Source: Acidaminobacter sp. (GTDB lineage Bacteria > Bacillota_A > Clostridia > Peptostreptococcales > Acidaminobacteraceae). Taken from it: DNA of 64,000 nt. A program made the position numbers and the translations under genes. Of the stretch, positions 43,784 to 51,885 are shown in pieces. The notes below the pieces were generated by a model. It had not been told where the DNA came from. It made no database searches and worked only from the letters and a program-made list of their open reading frames with translations. The stretch spans positions 1 to 64,000 of the forward strand of contig WXFH01000040.1 of the NCBI GenBank assembly GCA_009881125.1, in the 5' to 3' direction. Numbering within the stretch: the stretch's first letter is position 1; each line of letters opens with the position of its first letter.

Positions 43784-45013
43784 TTAAACCCCCGGCAGCA
43801 CCAGCGTCATCTCTGTCCATTCCCCGGGGTGGCTTGAAGCTGTCAGTCTCCCGCCATGCTGCTCTGCTATGCCGCGGGCAATAGCGAGTCCCAGGCCATA
43901 GCCCCCGGTGGCTTTCGTTCTCGAGGCATCCAGACGCACAAAACGGTCGAAGATCGCTTCAAGCCGGTCCTCCGGTATGCCTTCACCTGTATTGCGAACC
44001 CGCAGCCAGGCTTTGTGCTTTTCCCGGCTCACCCTGATCTCGACATGACCGCCTGAAGGCGTGTATTTCAAAGCGTTGTCCAAAAGGATTACAAGCACCC
44101 TGCGGATGCCCTCCGGATCCATCCGCGCCATGACCTCTTCTTCAGAGGACACCGACAGTTCTATCCCGCGCTCGAAGAAGATCGCCTCATAGGAGAGAAG
44201 GCATTTTTCCAACAATGCTCTCAAGGAAGCCTCGACCCGAACCGGTTCAGCCACGTGATCCAGCTTCGCAAGATCCAGCATGTCTGTGACCAGCCCTGCC
44301 ATATTGGTCGTTTCAGTTTTGATGCCTTCGATCCACTTGGCTTCCTGGGGATCACCCAGGGAACCCAGCAGAGCCAGCTGCGTCTGAATTACCGTCAGCG
44401 GCGTCCTGAGCTCGTGGGAGGCGTCCGCCAAAAACTGCTGCTGCTTTTCGAACGCCGCTTGAATTGGCCTTACAGCACGATTGGCAAAGAACACACTGAC
44501 CCCAAACAAGACGAGCAGACTGCCAACGCCAACCCAAATAAACACCATCAACAAATCATTTAAGGACGCATGAACAGGTGTCCGGTCAAGCAATACCATT
44601 TTATACCCGTCAGGCAACTCACTCACGAGATAATCGTAAGAGGTTTCCCCTATTTTGACTCTGCCAAAATCCCGATCAGCTTCCGCCACTGTCCCAGCCT
44701 CGGTTCCAGCTGACGCCTTGCTCAAAATCTTTGTCACGGCCGCCTCCACCGCCTGCTCGTCCACCTCCAGGTAGGACATGAGCAGCAGAATTTTGCCCTG
44801 AGAATCCGTCTCAACAATCAAACTCCCAAAAGCATCCCGGCTGTCCGGGACAGGCCTGGGCGGTGCCCGCATGATCTTCTCAAGGGTAAATTGACTTTGC
44901 TTGTTCATACTGTTAGCCGTCAGCCCATAGATGGCCCCAAAGATCCCCACAAAGACGAGGATTAACATGCTCATGATCAGGACGACAAAACGCCATTTCA
45001 GTTTGCGAAACAT
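43784..45013 (-). CDS. Sensor histidine kinase
   Basis: 409 residues. Membrane helix at about 8-31, an extracytoplasmic domain of about 120 residues (YLVSELPDGYKMVLLDRTP end), a second helix at about 154-178, and HAMP-less short linker. HisKA follows with His200 in DASHELRTPL, then HATPase: N box LLDNALKYTP, G boxes NTGEGIPEDRLEAIFDRF and GGYGLGLAIARGI. Two bases after the response regulator gene. The ligand is unknown. It faces a micro-ORF unit at 45845 that may be its target. Confidence 0.94.
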   Translation of the reverse strand: MFRKLKWRFVVLIMSMLILVFVGIFGAIYGLTANSMNKQSQFTLEKIMRAPPRPVPDSRDAFGSLIVETDSQGKILLLMSYLEVDEQAVEAAVTKILSKASAGTEAGTVAEADRDFGRVKIGETSYDYLVSELPDGYKMVLLDRTPVHASLNDLLMVFIWVGVGSLLVLFGVSVFFANRAVRPIQAAFEKQQQFLADASHELRTPLTVIQTQLALLGSLGDPQEAKWIEGIKTETTNMAGLVTDMLDLAKLDHVAEPVRVEASLRALLEKCLLSYEAIFFERGIELSVSSEEEVMARMDPEGIRRVLVILLDNALKYTPSGGHVEIRVSREKHKAWLRVRNTGEGIPEDRLEAIFDRFVRLDASRTKATGGYGLGLAIARGIAEQHGGRLTASSHPGEWTEMTLVLPGV

Positions 45014-45015
45014 GC

Positions 45016-45693
45016 CTAGTCCCCCATTCCCATCCGGTAGCCAACACCGCGCAGCGCATTGATGCTCACCTTGGATTCCAGAAAGCTCAGTTTCTTCCTT
45101 AAAAAGCTGATATAGACCTCCAGGGTGTTGTGCTCCACCTCAGCGTCGTAGCCCCAGACGCTGATGATCATCTCTTCTTTTGGCATCACCTGCTGTGGGT
45201 GGTCCATCATCAGCTTCATAATCTCGAACTCCTTCAGGGTCAGCTGAACCTCTCCTTTTGGGCCCGTCAGAATCAGCGTCCCCAGATCGAGGGTCAAGTC
45301 CCCATAGGTGATCCCGGGTTCCAGAACCGGCTCCCCTTTACGCCGAGTGAGGGCTCTGATGCGGGCAAACAGCTCCTCTGTCGCGAAGGGCTTGGGCAAA
45401 TAGTCATCTGCCCCTTCGTCCAGGCCGCGCACCTTGTCGGTGACCTCGCCTTTTGCCGTCAGGAGGAGGATGGGGGTTGCGATACCATCGGCACGGAGGT
45501 TTTTCAGCACTTCCAGGCCATTCATCTTGGGCAGCATGATGTCCAGCAGGATGACATCAAAGCGATCAGTCAGCGCCGCGTCCAAACCGCTCACGCCGTC
45601 ATAGGCCGCCTCTACCGTCAATTTATTCTTCCTCATCAGACTGCAGAGCGCGTCAGACAGCGCCCGTTCGTCCTCAATCAATAAAACCTTCAT
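45016..45693 (-). CDS. OmpR-family response regulator
   Basis: 225 residues from ATG 45693 (GGAGG, 7 bases); upstream in-frame ATGs lack ribosome sites. Receiver with IEDE acidic pocket, Asp51 (LLDIMLPKMNG), Thr79 and Lys101 (LPKPF), then winged helix (LTLKEFEIMKLMMDHPQQVM, NTLEVYISFLRKKL, RGVGYRM). Resembles CzcR/QseB-like regulators. Co-transcribed with the kinase at 43784. Confidence 0.94.
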   Translation of the reverse strand: MKVLLIEDERALSDALCSLMRKNKLTVEAAYDGVSGLDAALTDRFDVILLDIMLPKMNGLEVLKNLRADGIATPILLLTAKGEVTDKVRGLDEGADDYLPKPFATEELFARIRALTRRKGEPVLEPGITYGDLTLDLGTLILTGPKGEVQLTLKEFEIMKLMMDHPQQVMPKEEMIISVWGYDAEVEHNTLEVYISFLRKKLSFLESKVSINALRGVGYRMGMGD

Positions 45694-45793
45694 TGGATTT
45701 CCTCCATCCTGCTTTTGGTCCGCCACACTTGACCGGGCAACCCTCCGCCGCTTCGTTCCTGTCATCATGATAGCAGAGAACCCTTAAAGAAAG

Positions 45794-45838
45794 TTGAAAA
45801 TGTCCCTTCAGGTTCATTTAAGCTTTGCGTTGTATCCT
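45794..45838 (+). promoter_or_regulatory. Possible regulated promoter upstream of the micro-ORF
   Basis: TTGAAA (45794-45799) with a weak TTTAAG 17 bases later, or TATCCT (45833-45838) as alternative -10. The stretch CTTCAGGTTCATTTAAG resembles the short tandem half-sites often bound by OmpR-type regulators. No stronger promoter is visible between 45694 and 45845. Confidence 0.35.
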
Positions 45839-45844
45839 AAGGAC

Positions 45845-45916
45845 ATGGCAATCATGTACATGCCCCCTTTAGAAGACTGGAGAAGCGGTTTCCCACACTT
45901 ATTCCCGGTCTATTAA
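45845..45916 (+). CDS. Micro-ORF of 20-23 residues between promoter and terminator
   Basis: ATG at 45845 (23 codons) or at 45854 (20 codons), with AAGGA at 45839-45843; spacing favours the ATG at 45854. The shorter product reads MYMPPLEDWRSGFPHLFPVY: three prolines near the end, aromatic C-terminal Tyr, one Trp, and net charge close to neutral. The stop at 45914 is followed two bases later by a perfect 12-bp terminator stem, so the whole transcript would be about 130 bases. It diverges from the response regulator gene. No signal peptide or lantibiotic-type leader. It could be a signalling or regulatory peptide, or the RNA itself may be the functional product. Confidence 0.5.
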   Translation: MAIMYMPPLEDWRSGFPHLFPVY

Positions 45917-45917
45917 C

Positions 45918-45967
45918 AGAGGCTGTCTCGCAGGTTCAGCACCTACGGAGACAGCCTCTTTTTATTG
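45918..45967 (+). terminator. Terminator of the micro-ORF transcript
   Basis: AGAGGCTGTCTC / GAGACAGCCTCT, perfect 12-bp stem, 18-base loop, TTTTTATT tail. Confidence 0.92.
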
Positions 45968-46038
45968 CTTTAAAAAATTTCTGCCGATGGTCACCCATCC
46001 CCCAACCACACAAAGAGACCGCGGCTCTCGCTCTCGCT

Positions 46039-46800
46039 TTACTCTATCTGCGTCGTAGCTTCCAGATGATCCAGCGCCTCTCTCAAATGGATTTCCACCC
46101 ACTTGGCGGCGCCTTCCCCGTCCCGGGCCTTAGCGGCTTCAAGTATCTTGTGATGATGCTCTTGAGAAAGGCGGTTGTACGCCTCGTTGGAAAGATAGTA
46201 TCTCAGATAGCGGTCAATGCTGCGGTGCATCATATTGACCTGCTCCATCAGATAGGGATTGTCACAGTGGCTGATCAGGATCTGGTGAAACTCGTGGTTG
46301 AAAGCGCTGATCCCCTTCGCTGTGGTCTGTCTGTCAATTTCATTCAATACTTCTTCAGCGCGCACGAGCTCCTCATCAGTCAGATGAGGCACTGATTTTC
46401 GCATAGCCCCAATCTCAAGATAGATCCGCGTTTCAAAGCGCTGTCTGACGCGCTCCGGATCCCACATGCTGACAACAGCGCCTCGGTTGGGAATCATGGT
46501 AATCAAGCCTTCCGTCTCCAAAGTCCTGAGCGCTTCTCTGACAGGAATCAGACTGCTGTCAAACCGCTTTGCGATTTCTTCCTGTTTCAGGTGGCCGCCG
46601 AGCGGAATTTCACCGTTCAAAATGGCTTCTCGGAGTTCCTCAGAAATGATCAGCGGCAAGTTCAAAAAAGTCTTTGAACGCTTGATGGGCTTGGACTTTG
46701 ACGCTGACTTGGAAGATCCGCGTTTGGTCGATGTCCTGGCCTTTTTGCCAGATCCTTCGTCAGGGTTTGCTTCGTTTGGCTCCAAAGATTTTTTCGGCAT
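46039..46800 (-). CDS. GntR/FadR-family regulator with basic N-terminal tail
   Basis: 253 residues from ATG 46800 (GAGGGG, 9 bases). Residues 1-44 are a low-complexity tail rich in Lys, Ser and Thr (KKARTSTKRGSSKSASKSK). Winged helix at about 50-112 (GGHLKQEEIAKRFDSSLIPVREALRTLETEG), then an all-helical FCD domain with the metal-binding Asp/His pattern (FNHEFHQIL, HHKILEA). The FCD class senses carboxylic acids. It is next to, and on the same strand as, the aldehyde dehydrogenase gene (terminator between), at the edge of the catabolic island. Confidence 0.9.
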   Translation of the reverse strand: MPKKSLEPNEANPDEGSGKKARTSTKRGSSKSASKSKPIKRSKTFLNLPLIISEELREAILNGEIPLGGHLKQEEIAKRFDSSLIPVREALRTLETEGLITMIPNRGAVVSMWDPERVRQRFETRIYLEIGAMRKSVPHLTDEELVRAEEVLNEIDRQTTAKGISAFNHEFHQILISHCDNPYLMEQVNMMHRSIDRYLRYYLSNEAYNRLSQEHHHKILEAAKARDGEGAAKWVEIHLREALDHLEATTQIE

Positions 46801-46900
46801 GGTCATTTTCCCCTCAAGAATATAATTTCATTCATTATTTATGCAACATTTTATAAAGACAATTTATTATATCGCATTTTTTGAATCCTTGCCGCAAAAT

Positions 46901-46955
46901 TAAAAAAAATTACGCCGGCACATTGTCGAGAATTTCTTCCCAACTGTACCGGCGC
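46901..46955 (-). terminator. Terminator after the aldehyde dehydrogenase gene
   Basis: CGCCGG-ACA / TGT-CCGGCG stem with a long loop; on the minus strand it is followed by AATTTTTTTTAATTTTG. Confidence 0.7.
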
Positions 46956-47015
46956 AAACAGGATGATGTGATTCAGAATTACTGCTTTAAATCAATTGCA
47001 TAATCAAATCCAAAA

Positions 47016-48509
47016 TTAGTACTTGGAATATTGAACCTTCTCAAGCTCCGGATCGTAGAACTCACCGAAGAGCTCTTCATCAGACGGAGAATCTGCCTGA
47101 TCCAGTTCTTTGGAGACCCAAGTCACGTTCATGTAGTGGTGAAGGTGAACGTTCTCTGAAGTCGCATTGCCAGCCCAAGTGCCGCAGCCTATGGAAGACG
47201 TCATAGGCATACCGTTGTTCATGCTGCCTGAATTTGCTTTGGATTGCGGCTGTCTGACCATGATGCGGCCAACGCGGGCTACCATAGCAAGTCTGTGGAT
47301 ATGGTCCTCATCAAATGAGAAGATCCCGACGGAGTGACCAATGCCGCCAACTTCATGGATTGCCATGACAGAATCAATAGCATTTTGGAATTCACCCGTA
47401 TACTTGTGAACCGCAAGCAGCGTCGTCAACTTCTCACGGCACCAGATCCCTTCTTTAGAAGCGTTAAAGACCCCTGTACCATGGGAAGCGATCAGGAATT
47501 TTCTATCCTCAGGAATTTCAAAGCCAGCTGCTTTCGCCATATCTTGCGGAGAAAGTGCGACTGTGTCTGCAAGTCTGTGGATCTCTTCGTCCCACATTGC
47601 GTTCTTCATAGCTTCCTGCTCCTGCGCAGACAGCATGTAACCGCCTACAGCGACGAGCTCGTTAAGGGCCGCATCCCAGATGCTCTCATGGATGACAATG
47701 TTGCCATCTGCAGAACAGCCTGAACCAAAGTCAGAAGTCTTGGATCGCATGGTGTTGAATGCAGCTTTATTGAGATCCTGAGCTGCAGTCTCATCCCAAA
47801 CCATAGTCGCGTTGCCTGCGCCAACGGCATAAGCAGGGGTGCCGGAAGTGTAGGCACGGCTCACGACGCCTTGGCCGCCGGTAGCGATAATAAGGTCACA
47901 TCTAGACATGAGGGCTTCAGAAGTCGCTTTATTGATTTTAGCTTTTTGACCGAGGATTTGAACGAGATCCTCAGGCGCACCGACTCTTTTAAGACCCTCA
48001 CGCATGAGCTCTATTGTTCTGCGGCTCGTATTTTTAGTACGTGGGTGTGGCGAAAAGATGATGGCATTTCTGGCTTTAATCGCATAAATGGCATTGCCTG
48101 CAGGCGTCAGGTCCGGATTGGTTGCAGGAATAACACACGCAATAATGCCAACCGGCTTAGCGTATTTGACAATTCTCTTCTCAGGGATTTCTTCAATAAT
48201 ACCTACAGATTTCTGTCTGAGGCAGTCGCGGAGGATGCCGCGGATCTTGAAGCGCTTCGCTTCGCGGCTGACAGGATCGCCGAAGTTGCTTTCCTCAATA
48301 CCCATCATGACGAGCTCGTGGAAGTTATGTGAATTGGCAACGATTTGAGCAACGGATTGGATGGTTCTGTCAATCTGCTCCTGACTCCAGGTTTCGAATT
48401 CACGCTGTGCTATTTTCGCTTTCGCATAAGCCTCTTCAATTTCATCGATGGCATCCTGGCCAAGCTTTAGCTCAGCATAGCGTGCTTTCATGTCAACATT
48501 CATGCTCAT
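47016..48509 (-). CDS. CoA-acylating aldehyde dehydrogenase (sulfoacetaldehyde/EutE-like)
   Basis: 497 residues from ATG 48509 (GAGGAGG, 9 bases); 23 further upstream codons are open but unsupported. Aldehyde dehydrogenase fold with VGIIACVIPATNPDLTPAGN, SPHPRTKNTS, IATGGQGVVSRAY and the catalytic Cys265 in FGSGCSADGN. The C-terminal block CGTWAGNATSENVHLHHYMN is typical of acylating enzymes of the SauS/EutE/AdhE group, which form acyl-CoA rather than free acid. First enzyme gene of the island, 89 bp after the AroE-like gene. The natural aldehyde is not deducible; it may come from the ThDP enzyme at 54984. Confidence 0.85.
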   Translation of the reverse strand: MSMNVDMKARYAELKLGQDAIDEIEEAYAKAKIAQREFETWSQEQIDRTIQSVAQIVANSHNFHELVMMGIEESNFGDPVSREAKRFKIRGILRDCLRQKSVGIIEEIPEKRIVKYAKPVGIIACVIPATNPDLTPAGNAIYAIKARNAIIFSPHPRTKNTSRRTIELMREGLKRVGAPEDLVQILGQKAKINKATSEALMSRCDLIIATGGQGVVSRAYTSGTPAYAVGAGNATMVWDETAAQDLNKAAFNTMRSKTSDFGSGCSADGNIVIHESIWDAALNELVAVGGYMLSAQEQEAMKNAMWDEEIHRLADTVALSPQDMAKAAGFEIPEDRKFLIASHGTGVFNASKEGIWCREKLTTLLAVHKYTGEFQNAIDSVMAIHEVGGIGHSVGIFSFDEDHIHRLAMVARVGRIMVRQPQSKANSGSMNNGMPMTSSIGCGTWAGNATSENVHLHHYMNVTWVSKELDQADSPSDEELFGEFYDPELEKVQYSKY

Positions 48510-48598
48510 TCTTTTTTTCCTCCTCAGAATACTCTTGGTCATTATAATGTGTTTCCTTGACAACGATTCAATTAACAATCCTATAACGCTTTAAATTT

Positions 48599-49492
48599 TT
48601 ACTCGCCAAACAGGTCCTTCTTGACAACATCTACAGGCATTTGCTGACCGGTCCAGATTTCAAAGGCTTCGGCACCCTGCCAGATCATCATTGGGATACC
48701 GTTCATAGTTTTGCAGCCCGCTGCTTTTGCCATTTTAATCAGCTTCGTCTCAAGGGGAATGTACACTATGTGTGCGACGAATAAGTCAGGTCTGAAAGCT
48801 TCAGGCGCATTTACCGTTGACTTTTCAATCAAGTTTTCCTCTTTGCCTTCCGCATTTGTAACGACCTTATCCATTCCAAGCGGGGTACAGTCAATCAGGA
48901 TGTCGGCAGTCTTAACTGCCTCGATCACCGCTGCTTCGGAATAGACTTCGCCGCGGGCATTGACGGACTTGATGTTTTCGTGAATAGTCTCAAGGAGCTC
49001 GTCAACTTTCTCTGCTTCAACATCGAAAACCGTCATATCCGTGATGCCGGAAAGGGCTACCTGAACACCAACCGCTCTGCCTGCGCCGCCCGCACCAACG
49101 AGAACGACACGCTTTCCATTCAGGTCAAAGCCTTCCTCGCCAAGGCCTTTGACGAAGCCCTTGCCATCTGTATTGTAGCCAACCAGTCTGCCATTGTCGT
49201 TAAACACTGTGTTGACCGCGCCAATCATTCTTGCGGCCGGGTCCACTTCATCCAGGTACTGAAGTACCTTTTGCTTATGGGGCATAGTCACGTTGAAGCC
49301 TTGCGCATGCAGGGCCTTCATGGCGTCCAGCGCCTCCGGAAGGTGACCATCCTCAATTTCAAAGGCAAGGTAGGCATATTCAAGCCCAAGTGCCGAGAAG
49401 GAAATATTGTGCATACGAGGTGAACGGCTGCTCTTAAGCGGATACCCTAGCAGACCAGTCAATCTGTATCTGCCGTCAATGCATTTCATCAT
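48599..49492 (-). CDS. Shikimate/quinate dehydrogenase family (AroE-like)
   Basis: 297 residues, ATG 49492 with GGAGAATGCAAC. Substrate domain: GYPLKSSRSPRMHN, NVTMPHKQKV with catalytic Lys73, GYNTDGKGF with Asp109. Nucleotide domain: VLVGAGGAGRAVGVQ, then FDVEAEKVDEL where the strand ends in Asp, suggesting NAD rather than NADP. The location inside a catabolic island with a TRAP transporter suggests oxidation of quinate or shikimate rather than biosynthesis, but the biosynthetic role cannot be excluded since no other aroE is in view. Confidence 0.88.
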   Translation of the reverse strand: MMKCIDGRYRLTGLLGYPLKSSRSPRMHNISFSALGLEYAYLAFEIEDGHLPEALDAMKALHAQGFNVTMPHKQKVLQYLDEVDPAARMIGAVNTVFNDNGRLVGYNTDGKGFVKGLGEEGFDLNGKRVVLVGAGGAGRAVGVQVALSGITDMTVFDVEAEKVDELLETIHENIKSVNARGEVYSEAAVIEAVKTADILIDCTPLGMDKVVTNAEGKEENLIEKSTVNAPEAFRPDLFVAHIVYIPLETKLIKMAKAAGCKTMNGIPMMIWQGAEAFEIWTGQQMPVDVVKKDLFGE

Positions 49493-49563
49493 GTTGCATT
49501 CTCCTTTTCATGGCTGATTCTCTTAATTAACTTAATGCGCCCAGAGCGGCCAAGAAAGCAGCT

Positions 49564-50361
49564 TCACTCTGCGTACATCAGATTCTTTGAATAATACCCC
49601 AACTGCCTTGAGATTTGGAGAGACGCATCCAGCACCAGCTTCGCGAAGTAATCCGTATCAGCGGGAAATCTGAATTTAGGCCCGGAAATGGAGATACAGC
49701 CTATGACCTTTTGAGAAGCGTCATAAATAGGCGCAGCAACACAACCCACCTCGTAATCCTTTTCAGCCACGCTTACCGCATAGCCCATAGTTCTGATTTT
49801 ATCCAGCTCTTGAATAAACTCATCCGGATCAGCAATGGTGTATTCCGTAATTCTCTCCAAACGGCCTTTCATGTTCTCCCAGATGTCCCGGTTCATAAAA
49901 GCCAGTATTGATTTGCCGGTAGCCCCTGCCCAAATTGGATAACGCTCGCCTATACGAACCGTTCGCTTAATAGCCAGCGGACTTTCGACCTGGTCAAAAC
50001 AGATCCTGTCATAGTGGTCCAACAAATAGAGATTGGTCGTTTCTTTAGTGAGCTGTGTAATATTTTCCATAAACGGACGGCTCACCGTTCTAATGTCGAG
50101 ACTGTCCTTAGCGATCAGTCCCAGATAGTACAGATTGTGCCCAAGCTTATAATGATTTGTTCTTAAATTCTTTTCTATAAAGCCTTCAGACTCCAAAGCG
50201 CCAAGCAATCTTAACGTCGTCGACTTTGCCAGTCCGATTTTTTCCGAAATTTGAGTCAGGGAAAGCTCGCGATCATCCCATGTGAACGTCATTAGAATAG
50301 ACAACGCTCTTGATAAGGTTCGCACTGTGGTTTCACCTTTGACATTTTTTACTTCCGACAT
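49564..50361 (-). CDS. IclR-family regulator, candidate controller of the island
   Basis: 265 residues from ATG 50361 (GAGGGAG, 7 bases). Winged helix at about residues 20-75 (LSLTQISEKIGLAKSTTLRLLGALESEGF), then the IclR effector domain (RIGERYPIWAGATGKSILAF, GCVAAPIYDASQKVIGCISISGP). This family binds short inverted repeats and responds to aromatic or hydroxy acids and glyoxylate. It is co-oriented with the AroE-like and aldehyde dehydrogenase genes. It is the best candidate to read the 17-bp operators at 57.8-60.0 kb; the GntR protein at 46039 is the alternative. Confidence 0.92.
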   Translation of the reverse strand: MSEVKNVKGETTVRTLSRALSILMTFTWDDRELSLTQISEKIGLAKSTTLRLLGALESEGFIEKNLRTNHYKLGHNLYYLGLIAKDSLDIRTVSRPFMENITQLTKETTNLYLLDHYDRICFDQVESPLAIKRTVRIGERYPIWAGATGKSILAFMNRDIWENMKGRLERITEYTIADPDEFIQELDKIRTMGYAVSVAEKDYEVGCVAAPIYDASQKVIGCISISGPKFRFPADTDYFAKLVLDASLQISRQLGYYSKNLMYAE

Positions 50362-50421
50362 ATGAATTCTCCCTCGAATTGTCATGCTTCCGTTTATAAG
50401 TAACGCGTTGACCTGGATGTT

Positions 50422-50522
50422 ATTACTCCGGTGTTTAAATGGTTGAATTCTTTCTCGTCAAAATGATGATTTTGAAGTACTTCAACCAATTTCAATTTTG
50501 ACTGCTTAAACACCATAGTAAT
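50422..50522. promoter_or_regulatory. Nested dyads upstream of the IclR gene
   Basis: Outer arms ATTACTCCGGTGTTTAA (50422-50438) and TTAAACACCATAGTAAT (50506-50522) pair at 15 of 17 positions. Next come GGTTGAA (50441-50447) / TTCAACC, and a perfect palindrome TTGAAGTACTTCAA (50472-50485) lies at the centre. It fills the gap between the MFS stop and the IclR start. Confidence 0.6.
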
Positions 50523-50560
50523 AGAGTGCTATGTCAAAGTATCGCTTGGATGCAAAATGT

Positions 50561-51748
50561 CTAATGTTTGCCTTCTATTCCTGCCGCAGGAAGTTGAACC
50601 GCAGCCAATGCCAGAAGGCCTATGCCGGCAACCGTCATAAAACCGGCAGTCAGTCCAAAATGACCACTTACCATGCCAATAAGGATTGGGCCGATGGTCA
50701 TGCCAACCGCATACACAGACTGATAAAATCCCATTGCACTCGATTTATACGCGATATCAACATCCTTGATCGCAATACCCATCAGAAGCGGAAATGACAT
50801 CGATGTCCCTATGCCGCTGAGCAGCATGATCGGGAACAGCTGAACGTAATGATTTAGAAACGGAATCATTATACAACTTAAAGTGACCAGTGCAAATCCG
50901 GCAGTCAAAGTCGCCTTTTCTCCAAATCGATCTCGGATGACAGTGCCAGAGAGCGTCGCAAAGAAAATTTGGGGGAGAATGAACAAAATATTGTACAGAT
51001 TCAGATGAAAGCTCTCAGCACCCAGCTCGGTCGCGAGCAGCGGCGTGAAACTGAAAACCGTAGAGAAGGTGATCAGCTGAGACAATAACCCCAACAAAGA
51101 GACCGAAACGAGTCTGCGATTCTTATACAAAAGAAAAATGTCTTTCAAGTTAAATGTTTTTTTTGCTTTGCTTTTTGAGCCGGTTTCCTTGATCCTGAAG
51201 CCCGCCACCAAGGCAATTGTACCCATGACAGCGCTCAGGACAAAAGCTGCTCTGACCTCAAAGGCTGCGACGACTATACCGCCAATAATAAAAGCGGATA
51301 ATTGCCCAAGGCGATTAGTCGAATTGATAATGCCAATAGCTTTAGTCGATTCGGAATTCTTGAAGTACTCCGAAAACATCACTGTGATATTCACCCAGGT
51401 CGCGGCAGCGACGCCTGTGAAAAACCTGGCTGCTATTAAAAAGTTCGGATGTGGCGCCAGAAGGACAATCAAGGGACTTAATACAGTCATGGTGATTCCG
51501 ATCAGGACAAAGATCTTTCGCCTGCCCAGATAGTCTGAATAAAGACCGAGCGGCACCCTTAGAAGTACCTGGCTAAATCCGTAAGCCCCTGAGATCAGGC
51601 CGATGGTCTGCATTGACGCACCAATCTGACTGGCATATTTGGTTAATTGAGGCATATAGGCGTATTGTGAAAACCAGAAGGCGCCTGTCATAAAGCAAAA
51701 GAGCATAACAGGTTGTCCGCCTGTCATATTCTGAGATGAGTCCGACAT
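50561..51748 (-). CDS. Major facilitator superfamily transporter
   Basis: 395 residues, twelve membrane segments. The loop 2-3 motif reads GLYSDYLGRRKIF, and a weaker counterpart follows helix 8 (VIRDRFGEKATL). ATG with AGAGGTAATCAGCA. On the same strand between the TRAP binding-protein gene (137 bp upstream, after a terminator) and the IclR gene. It may import or export a compound of the island, such as a pathway acid. The substrate is unknown. Two GCCGATGGTC copies lie inside it, the only ones in the island. Confidence 0.88.
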   Translation of the reverse strand: MSDSSQNMTGGQPVMLFCFMTGAFWFSQYAYMPQLTKYASQIGASMQTIGLISGAYGFSQVLLRVPLGLYSDYLGRRKIFVLIGITMTVLSPLIVLLAPHPNFLIAARFFTGVAAATWVNITVMFSEYFKNSESTKAIGIINSTNRLGQLSAFIIGGIVVAAFEVRAAFVLSAVMGTIALVAGFRIKETGSKSKAKKTFNLKDIFLLYKNRRLVSVSLLGLLSQLITFSTVFSFTPLLATELGAESFHLNLYNILFILPQIFFATLSGTVIRDRFGEKATLTAGFALVTLSCIMIPFLNHYVQLFPIMLLSGIGTSMSFPLLMGIAIKDVDIAYKSSAMGFYQSVYAVGMTIGPILIGMVSGHFGLTAGFMTVAGIGLLALAAVQLPAAGIEGKH

Positions 51749-51795
51749 TGCTGATTACCTCTTTTCAAACGCCTGAACAGGGACATTTTTTTGAA

Positions 51796-51830
51796 AAATC
51801 CGGTGGAAGCGCCGTGGCGCTCCACCGGAC
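51796..51830 (-). terminator. Terminator after dctP
   Basis: TCCGGTGGAAGCGCC / GGCGCTCCACCGGA, near-perfect long stem, followed on the minus strand by TTTTT. It marks the end of the HMGL-ThDP-dctQMP unit. Confidence 0.88.
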
Positions 51831-51885
51831 TGATGTTACAAGGTCTAAAGTTCACTAGACCTGGTTTGAAATCTCAGTTCGAAGA

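Noticed and set aside
47016..48509. A sulfoacetaldehyde pathway as the certain role of the acylating aldehyde dehydrogenase
   Set aside because: Similarity is at family level only; no sulfonate-specific enzymes accompany it.
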